Assembly: GCA_024699005.1 (NCBI GenBank)
Contig: JAILQN010000048.1
Location: forward strand, 1 to 7,156
Direction of reading: 5' to 3'
DNA length: 7,156 nucleotides
Source: Clostridia bacterium
GTDB lineage: Bacteria > Bacillota_A > Clostridia > Oscillospirales > Acutalibacteraceae
Shown here piece after piece: positions 1 to 3,793 of this stretch. The notes below the pieces were generated by a model that saw only the letters and a list, made by a program, of their open reading frames with translations, searched no databases and was not told the DNA's origin. Each line of letters opens with the position of its first letter. The first letter of the stretch is position 1. The position numbers and the translations under genes are program-made.

Positions 1-61
1 AGGTTCTTCTTTGAAAAGCGTGGGCTTCACCGAGTGATCGACAAAAGCAGTCAATAAATTA
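1..61. other. Window edge, possible end of a truncated plus-strand gene
   Basis: No gene can be assigned with confidence. On the plus strand the first frame stays open from base 1 to a TAA at 55-57 and would end a protein in GLHRVIDKSSQ. The second frame is open to a TGA at 35-37 and would end in SVGFTE. The minus strand is also open across these bases, with no start codon visible. The TAA at 55-57 lies only four bases before the stem-loop at 62-87, so a plus-strand gene converging on the YhhN-family gene is possible. The stretch is too short to recognise a family. Confidence 0.25.
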
Positions 62-87
62 AAGAGCACGGAAGCATCCGTGCTCTT
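62..87. terminator. Stem-loop terminator after the YhhN-family gene
   Basis: A perfect 11-bp stem pairs 62-72 (AAGAGCACGGA) with 77-87 around a 4-base loop. Read on the minus strand it follows the stop codon at 102-104 by 14 bases and is followed by the T-rich TAATTTATTG, so it probably terminates the YhhN-family gene. The plus-strand side lacks a proper T-run, so termination of a gene entering from the left is less certain. Confidence 0.75.
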
Positions 88-101
88 GTTGAATTGCGAC
101 G

Positions 102-827
102 TCAGACGATATAGAGCAGGGAAGACGCTATAAGGAACTGAGCGAGGTAATAAGTGATGTGATTCGCGATTATGTTGCCCTTTGTGTTCTTATCGTCGCC
201 GAAGTAGATGCTGCTGAGGATAAGGTCGGAAATGAGGAAGAGCAGGCTGCCGGAGAAGAGCAGAAGGCTGCGGGTGTTGCGCATCTCAACGAGCGCGCCG
301 AGGCAAACGACTGTAAGGTAGATCAGCAGGCCGCTGTAGATGCAGACCATAGCTTTGAATCTGCCGTAAGTGACTTTGAGAACGCGTTCTTTGAATATCT
401 CGAACAGAACGACCGCTCCGCCGATGACAACGCCTGCAATGGTGAACCAGACGTTGAATTTCATCGTGTTATATATGGCGATGAGATAGAACAGATGCCC
501 TGCCATGAAGAAGGCAAATCCGCCGAACGTGAAGACGTCGCTCTTTTCTACGAAGCAGTATTTGAGATCAAGCCAAACGTCGCCGAGCATGCCGCAAACA
601 AGGCCGAGTATGATGAAAAGCGACCAGCGGTTGAAGGTGTGGTTGAGAACGATGACCGACGGATCCTTAAGGCTGACAAAGACGGAAGCTACAGCTACCG
701 CGATAAAGCAGAAGCTTGCGGCGGCTTTTGCCGTAAGTCCGTAGATGCCGCCCTTCTTGACACGCAGGATCAGGAAAACGACTGTCGCTATAATGCCCGC
801 AACGAGCGCAAGTGCGTAGATATACAT
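102..827 (-). CDS. YhhN/TMEM86-family integral membrane protein (lysoplasmalogenase-like)
   Basis: A 241-residue, almost entirely hydrophobic protein with about seven to eight predicted membrane helices. Characteristic YhhN features are visible in order: a G-D pair in the LGDVWLD stretch (residues 82-87), a glycine-rich FGGFAFFMAGH segment ending in His111, a second acidic site in LISDLILS (Asp201), and a C-terminal NHITYYLAQFLI helix (222-233). Mammalian TMEM86 members hydrolyse the vinyl-ether bond of lysoplasmalogens, releasing an aldehyde and a glycerophospho-base. Bacterial members are mostly uncharacterised, so the reaction is inferred from family membership. Plasmalogens do occur in many anaerobic clostridia, which makes this substrate plausible. 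The start at 827 is supported by GGAGGT (832-837) four bases upstream. The length is normal for the family. The gene lies 111 bp downstream of the alpha/beta hydrolase gene on the same strand but has its own promoter. Confidence 0.85.
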   Translation of the reverse strand: MYIYALALVAGIIATVVFLILRVKKGGIYGLTAKAAASFCFIAVAVASVFVSLKDPSVIVLNHTFNRWSLFIILGLVCGMLGDVWLDLKYCFVEKSDVFTFGGFAFFMAGHLFYLIAIYNTMKFNVWFTIAGVVIGGAVVLFEIFKERVLKVTYGRFKAMVCIYSGLLIYLTVVCLGALVEMRNTRSLLLFSGSLLFLISDLILSSIYFGDDKNTKGNIIANHITYYLAQFLIASSLLYIV

Positions 828-896
828 GCTGACCTCCGATGATTCACAGATCGGTTTTACGGAAAATACTACGATCCATAATTTATACTCTATACT

Positions 897-924
897 ATTA
901 TAATACCTAAAATTAAAAAAGCAA
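897..924 (-). promoter_or_regulatory. Promoter of the YhhN-family gene
   Basis: On the minus strand a -35 element TTGCTT (919-924) is followed after 16 bases by a perfect -10 TATAAT (897-902). Transcription would begin near 890, giving a leader of roughly 63 bases. The surrounding 841-938 stretch is very AT-rich and contains no gene. T-rich runs just after the hydrolase stop codon (911-930) may help end the upstream transcript, but no GC-rich terminator stem is visible. Confidence 0.65.
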
Positions 925-938
925 GAAAAATTTAGAAT

Positions 939-1910
939 TTAAGTCAAATTAATGTATCGCGAAATGAAAGATATGACCGAATCCCAATACAGTTCGGGAT
1001 GAGTAGTCGCGGAGTTCGCGTGGGCGGCGTCCGGAATGGACACGCGTTCCTTTTCCGCGGAGCAGTTATCGTAGCATACGTCGCGCATCCAGTACGGTAC
1101 AAAATCGTCCTGAGTGCCGTGCAGGAAAAGGGTAGGGGTCTTTGATTTCTGAATCTGTGTAAGGCTTGAAGCGGTTTTGATATCATAACCTGCGCGCAGC
1201 CTTATGACCGCTCTTGCCGACTCGATGATCGGATGGACCGGAAGACCTATCATATATCTGAGCATTTCGACACCGATATCCCAGACGGTAGTGTATCCGC
1301 AATCCTCGACGGCGCATTTTACGTTGTCCGGCAGGTCTTCGCCCGTGGTCATCATAACCGTAGCCGCGCCCATTGAAACGCCGTGCAGTATGATTTCGCA
1401 GCCGGGATCGAGCGTGACCAGGTGGTTGATCCAGTCGACAACGTTCAGCCTGTCGCTCCAGCCCATGCCTGCGCGGTCCCGTTCGCTTTTTTCGTGACCG
1501 TCAAGATACGGAACAAGTACGTTGAATCCCAGCTCGTAGTACTTCTTTTCGTAGAGCGCCATTCCTTCGGGCCAGTTCGTCCATCCGTGACAAATGAGCG
1601 CCCAGCGCGAGACAGGCTCTTTCTGATTGAAAACCTCGGCGTGAAGGCGTTCGCCCCTGCCGGAGATAAGTATCATTTCTTCGTGTTCGATACAGTCATA
1701 CCAATCGGCAGGATCGGTTATCAGTCCGCGGTCTTTAACAAGAGCCGCCCTTGTCGCGGGTTCGAGCTTGCGCGGACGGTGTTTTTTGTTGACCGCCTTT
1801 CGGGTTATGAGCTGATTGTAAAAAACATTGCCGACCGCAGCGCAGCCAGCTGCTCCCAGCACAGCCGTGACTGCCGCTCCCGCGGTCGCCGCTTTAAGTA
1901 GTTTTGCCAT
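939..1910 (-). CDS. Membrane-anchored alpha/beta hydrolase (serine hydrolase, BAAT/YqkD-like)
   Basis: A 323-residue serine hydrolase of the alpha/beta fold, probably anchored with its catalytic domain outside the membrane. Residues about 6-30 form an Ala/Gly-rich hydrophobic segment followed by a basic stretch (RKAVNKKHRPRK). The catalytic domain shows LICHGW (oxyanion strand, 105-110), the nucleophile elbow GVSMG with Ser179, FLHGTQDDFVP with probable acid Asp268, and DAAH with His297, so the triad is intact. This arrangement matches acyl hydrolases related to Bacillus YqkD; the substrate is unknown. The ATG at 1910 is chosen because GAGGA (1917-1921) sits six bases upstream. An in-frame GTG at 1976 would add 22 residues but lies inside the promoter, between -35 and -10, so it cannot be the start. 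The AAGC motif ending at Cys23 weakly resembles a lipobox, but the -3 residue is Ala, so lipidation is doubtful. Confidence 0.88.
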   Translation of the reverse strand: MAKLLKAATAGAAVTAVLGAAGCAAVGNVFYNQLITRKAVNKKHRPRKLEPATRAALVKDRGLITDPADWYDCIEHEEMILISGRGERLHAEVFNQKEPVSRWALICHGWTNWPEGMALYEKKYYELGFNVLVPYLDGHEKSERDRAGMGWSDRLNVVDWINHLVTLDPGCEIILHGVSMGAATVMMTTGEDLPDNVKCAVEDCGYTTVWDIGVEMLRYMIGLPVHPIIESARAVIRLRAGYDIKTASSLTQIQKSKTPTLFLHGTQDDFVPYWMRDVCYDNCSAEKERVSIPDAAHANSATTHPELYWDSVISFISRYINLT

Positions 1911-1916
1911 ATCTTT

Positions 1917-1921
1917 TCCTC
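1917..1921 (-). promoter_or_regulatory. Ribosome binding site fixing the hydrolase start
   Basis: GAGGA on the minus strand lies six bases before the ATG at 1910. No comparable site precedes the alternative GTG at 1976. It therefore decides for the shorter, 323-residue product. Confidence 0.75.
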
Positions 1922-1961
1922 GCTGAGTATATCGTGTGTTGTTTTGCCATATTTCTTTACC

Positions 1962-1990
1962 ATTATAGTATATCACGATTTTTTATGCAA
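1962..1990 (-). promoter_or_regulatory. Promoter of the alpha/beta hydrolase gene
   Basis: On the minus strand TTGCAT (1985-1990) and a perfect TATAAT (1962-1967) are separated by exactly 17 bases. The predicted start near 1955 gives a leader of about 45 bases. It diverges from the tRNA promoter about 80 bp away. A 6-bp inverted repeat (TCGGGA at 2015-2020, TCCCGA at 2036-2041) lies between the two promoters; its role is unknown. Confidence 0.8.
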
Positions 1991-2069
1991 TAGTTTAATA
2001 TGAAGCATTCGTACTCGGGACAACAGATATGTACATCCCGAATTCTTTTCGCAAATGCAAAAAAAGTTC

Positions 2070-2098
2070 TTGACTTTTACTTCGTTCGGATATATAAT
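2070..2098 (+). promoter_or_regulatory. Promoter of tRNA-Gln
   Basis: TTGACT (2070-2075) and TATAAT (2093-2098) are separated by 17 bases. A seven-A tract (2059-2065) just upstream resembles an UP element, as expected for a stable-RNA promoter. Transcription would start near 2105, a few bases before the mature tRNA 5' end at 2112. Confidence 0.85.
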
Positions 2099-2111
2099 GC
2101 TTTCGTTGCGA

Positions 2112-2185
2112 AGAGGAATGGTGTAACGGTAGCACTACAGACTCTGACTCTGTCAGTAGGGGTTCGAATCCCTTTTCCTCTGCCA
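2112..2185 (+). tRNA. tRNA-Gln (anticodon CUG)
   Basis: A 74-base gene folds into a complete cloverleaf. The acceptor stem pairs AGAGGAA (2112-2118) with TTCCTCT (2175-2181), followed by discriminator G and an encoded CCA (2183-2185). The D arm is GTGT/GCAC. The anticodon stem ACAGA/TCTGT (2137-2141, 2149-2153) holds the loop CTCTGAC with anticodon CTG at 2144-2146, reading CAG codons. The T arm is AGGGG-TTCGAAT-CCCTT. The gene stands alone with its own promoter and terminator. In Clostridia Gln-tRNA is generally made indirectly, by mischarging with Glu and then GatCAB amidation. The first pair is A1-U72. Confidence 0.95.
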
Positions 2186-2195
2186 GAATTAAAAG

Positions 2196-2230
2196 TATTG
2201 CTATTTTAACATAAGTAGCAATATTTTTTT
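2196..2230 (+). terminator. Intrinsic terminator of tRNA-Gln
   Basis: An 8-bp stem pairs TATTGCTA (2196-2203) with TAGCAATA (2216-2223) around a 12-base loop and is followed directly by seven T (2224-2230). It begins 11 bases after the CCA end. Its left arm overlaps the left copy of a 15-bp inverted repeat described separately. Confidence 0.85.
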
Positions 2231-2247
2231 GTCTTATGACCATAAAC

Positions 2248-2293
2248 TATTCCAGCCTTTCGTGAACACAGATACTGAATTAAGGTTGGAATA
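2248..2293. repeat. 12-bp inverted repeat upstream of the small-gene promoter
   Basis: TATTCCAGCCTT (2248-2259) pairs with AAGGTTGGAATA (2282-2293) over 12 positions with a single G-U pair, leaving a 22-base loop. There is no T-run on either side, so it is not a standard terminator. It ends 15 bases before the -35 box of the next gene. It could be a regulator-binding site or a remnant of an older element. Confidence 0.5.
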
Positions 2294-2300
2294 ATCTGAA

Positions 2301-2320
2301 TGATATTATTGACAATATCA
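2301..2320. promoter_or_regulatory. Palindromic operator candidate over the -35 box
   Basis: TGATATT (2301-2307) and AATATCA (2314-2320) form a perfect 7-bp inverted repeat with a 6-base centre. The -35 box TTGACA (2309-2314) lies inside it. A dimeric regulator bound here would block RNA polymerase. No regulator gene is adjacent, and the motif does not match an operator I can name. Confidence 0.5.
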
Positions 2321-2337
2321 CAGTATTCATTTATAAT
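2309..2337 (+). promoter_or_regulatory. Perfect-consensus sigma-A promoter of the small membrane-protein gene
   Basis: TTGACA (2309-2314), a 17-base spacer and TATAAT (2332-2337) match the consensus at all 12 positions. Transcription would begin near 2344, giving a leader of about 38 bases. Such a promoter would be very strong unless repressed, in keeping with the palindromes that overlap it. Confidence 0.85.
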
Positions 2338-2368
2338 TCAAGTATGAAATTTATAATTCAAATATGAA
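2329..2368. repeat. 20-bp tandem repeat over the -10 box and start site
   Basis: Two adjacent 20-base units, 2329-2348 and 2349-2368, differ at one position (G2342 versus A2362). Each contains a TATAAT and a small dyad, TTCA-4-TGAA. The first unit carries the functional -10; the second falls in the predicted leader, where its TATAAT has no matching -35. A longer dyad, TATTCAT (2324-2330) with ATGAATA (2364-2370), frames the pair. The 20-bp period would place two bound dimers on about the same DNA face. Confidence 0.7.
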
Positions 2369-2369
2369 T

Positions 2370-2375
2370 AGGAGG
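2370..2375 (+). promoter_or_regulatory. Ribosome binding site of the two-helix protein
   Basis: A full AGGAGG lies six bases before the ATG at 2382 and nine before the ATG at 2385, so either methionine could begin the protein. An out-of-frame ATG at 2378-2380 opens only a very short frame and is closer than usual to the site. Confidence 0.8.
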
Positions 2376-2381
2376 AAATGA

Positions 2382-2654
2382 ATGATGAACACCCAAACAA
2401 ATAAAACGGGCAACGATCGCGCGGTGCAGTCCGGTACTTCAAAAAAGACTGTATCTGTGTCCGTACTGATTTGTACGCTTCTGGTAGGCATATTGGCGAT
2501 TGTGAACGCCTGCGCCGTCTTCTTCTTTGAGACCGGGATCACGATCCGGTACATCGAGCCTCGGATCAGCGCGATCCTCTCCGCTGTGATCGGCGTCGTT
2601 CTCCTCGTCATATTCGTGATGCTTCTGATCAGGAAAAAAAAGACAGAACCTTGA
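2382..2654 (+). CDS. Small two-helix membrane protein of unknown function
   Basis: A 90-residue protein I do not recognise as a named family. It has a polar, Thr/Asn/Lys-rich N-terminus (1-23), a first membrane helix (about 24-48), a short external loop GITIRYIEPR (52-61) and a second helix (about 62-83), and ends in RKKKTEP. Lysines before helix 1 and the RKKK after helix 2 predict both termini inside the cell. Coding is supported by the AGGAGG site, the perfect-consensus promoter, the terminator just downstream and normal codon use. The gene is monocistronic. Short proteins of this shape include membrane-stress proteins, toxins, immunity proteins and modulators of larger complexes, but nothing in the sequence selects among these. 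Confidence 0.75.
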   Translation: MMNTQTNKTGNDRAVQSGTSKKTVSVSVLICTLLVGILAIVNACAVFFFETGITIRYIEPRISAILSAVIGVVLLVIFVMLLIRKKKTEP

Positions 2655-2687
2655 AGTTGTTAAAATAGCAATCTTTAGCCATAAGCG

Positions 2688-2719
2688 AAAATCCTGTCGC
2701 ATTGTCGATGGGATTTTTT
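2688..2719 (+). terminator. Terminator of the two-helix protein gene
   Basis: AAAATCC (2688-2694) pairs with GGATTTT (2711-2717), and the stem continues inward through two G-U pairs to GTC/GAC-type pairing at 2697-2699 and 2706-2708, leaving a 6-base loop. Six T (2714-2719) close the structure. It starts 33 bases after the stop codon. Confidence 0.75.
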
Positions 2720-2738
2720 GTTAATTCTTTATTCGCGG

Positions 2739-2767
2739 TTGAATCTCGGTCCGATCCGATGTATAAT
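2739..2767 (+). promoter_or_regulatory. Promoter of the S51 peptidase-like gene
   Basis: TTGAAT (2739-2744) and TATAAT (2762-2767) are separated by 17 bases. The predicted start near 2774 gives a leader of about 27 bases, ending in GAGGAG (2789-2794) six bases before the ATG at 2801. Confidence 0.8.
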
Positions 2768-2800
2768 ATTTTAAACACTTTCTGATGTGAGGAGATAACC

Positions 2801-3712
2801 ATGAAGGGATTAAGAACGGTAGTTATCGCTATAGCTCTTCTTTTCGGTCAGCTTTTCGGCGCCATACCGCGCTGCGCGCCGATCTATTACACCAAGGATG
2901 AGATCGTAAGCTTTACCGAAGCGGCAAAGGACGCCTGCGGCAGGGGTATGGTAATAGCCATAGGCGGAGGATTCGATTACGAGGATACCTTTCAGCCCCT
3001 TATAGACCGCTGCATTGCTCATACGGGAAAGGAGCATCCCAATATGCTCTACATTCCCACCGCGCACTATGACGACCCGAACGATTCTCTTGAACAGATG
3101 ATCTGGTTCGGCAATTCCGGCTGTCAGACCGACGTTCTTTTCGTGTCAAGATCGACCGAGCAGGAGGTTAGGGATAAGATAGCCTGGGCGGATATCATTT
3201 ACGAGACCGGCGGGGACCTGAATTACCTTATGGATCAGTGGAACGGGAAGGGCGTAACGGACGCGGTAAAGCAAGCGTTTGACCGCGGCGCGGCTCTTAT
3301 CGGCGTCAGCTCCGGGGCTATGTGCTGGGCAGAGAGAGGCTGGGACAATTTCGGTGAAGAGGTCGAACGTCCTATCGGCACATTCCCGTTCTACGGCGTC
3401 GCGGGAGCCTATGAGTTCAAGGATTGCACAGGCATACTTCCTTTCTGCGTTTCTCCTCACTACGATAATTTCGGCTGGCGTATGTTCGCGCTTGAAGCGA
3501 TGAAACTCGATATCCCGTCCATCGGGATCGAGAACGGCGCAGCCGTGGTATTTGAGAACGGCTGCTACGATATCATTTCCGACGTCAAAACTCCGCTCAG
3601 GACCGCGTTCCTGTTCGATCCGGCGAGAGGGCTAAAGCTTATCGATATCAGGACGAACGGAAAACTCGCCGTACTCGCTGACGGCGACGGCCGGGTAAAT
3701 CGCGGCGCCTGA
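2801..3712 (+). CDS. S51-family serine peptidase-like protein (PepE/cyanophycinase type) with hydrophobic N-terminus
   Basis: A 303-residue member of the class I glutamine-amidotransferase-like fold, peptidase family S51. PepE-type enzymes cleave Asp-X dipeptides. The core begins with VIAIGGG (51-57). It continues through YETGGDL (135-140), the nucleophile elbow GVSSGAMCW with probable catalytic Ser170 (GxSAGA in most relatives), SPHYD with His220, and GIENG with Glu244 as a candidate third residue. The usual S51 protein is about 230 residues and starts near the IGGG strand. Here about 50 residues precede it, including a hydrophobic stretch at 6-22 that looks like a signal peptide or anchor. 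The longer start is supported by the promoter and by GAGGAG; Met50 has only AGGGG one base upstream, too close to work. The gene is monocistronic and converges on the beta-helix gene. The fold is sure; the substrate and any export are inferred. Confidence 0.85.
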   Translation: MKGLRTVVIAIALLFGQLFGAIPRCAPIYYTKDEIVSFTEAAKDACGRGMVIAIGGGFDYEDTFQPLIDRCIAHTGKEHPNMLYIPTAHYDDPNDSLEQMIWFGNSGCQTDVLFVSRSTEQEVRDKIAWADIIYETGGDLNYLMDQWNGKGVTDAVKQAFDRGAALIGVSSGAMCWAERGWDNFGEEVERPIGTFPFYGVAGAYEFKDCTGILPFCVSPHYDNFGWRMFALEAMKLDIPSIGIENGAAVVFENGCYDIISDVKTPLRTAFLFDPARGLKLIDIRTNGKLAVLADGDGRVNRGA

Positions 3713-3742
3713 TCTGAAACAAAGAACTATCTTTTATAGATT

Positions 3743-3777
3743 AAACCTCCGCTGCCTTATTCGGGCAACGGAGGTTT
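3743..3777. terminator. Bidirectional terminator between convergent genes
   Basis: AAACCTCCG (3743-3751) pairs with CGGAGGTTT (3769-3777). After one mismatch the stem continues TGCC/GGCA (3753-3756, 3764-3767) around a 7-base loop. T-runs flank both sides, so it can end the S51 gene (stop at 3712) from the left and the beta-helix gene (stop at 3794) from the right. Confidence 0.85.
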
Positions 3778-3793
3778 TAATAGTATTACGACG

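Larger units (their letters stand above)
2197..2672. repeat. 15-bp inverted repeat bracketing the small membrane-protein unit
   Basis: ATTGCTATTTTAACA at 2197-2211 is the exact reverse complement of 2658-2672. The two arms enclose the promoter, operator-like repeats and coding region of the 90-residue protein. The left arm is part of the tRNA terminator; the right arm begins just after the stop codon at 2654. No target-site duplication is obvious next to the arms and no transposase is inside. Whether this is the trace of a mobile unit, a duplicated terminator sequence or chance cannot be decided from one copy. Confidence 0.5.

Noticed and set aside
159..842. Long open frame on the plus strand opposite the YhhN-family gene
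   Set aside because: Its product is strongly charged, without recognisable motifs, and is the reverse shadow of a hydrophobic protein with clear family motifs. It has no ribosome binding site or promoter.
1383..1901. 172-residue open frame on the plus strand within the hydrolase gene
   Set aside because: The opposite strand encodes an intact catalytic triad and anchor with a good promoter. The plus frame shows no initiation signal or family motif.
2015..2041. 6-bp inverted repeat between the hydrolase and tRNA promoters as a terminator or riboswitch
   Set aside because: The stem is short, the loop is 15 bases, there is no T-run, and it lies upstream of both start sites. It could at most be a weak protein site.
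1995..2243. 82-residue minus-strand frame crossing the tRNA gene
   Set aside because: Most of its length is the reverse complement of tRNA-Gln and its promoter. Such frames across tRNAs are common false calls.
2351..2702. Minus-strand open frames over the small membrane-protein gene
   Set aside because: They lack ribosome binding sites and promoters. The plus-strand frame has a perfect promoter, AGGAGG and a terminator in the right order.
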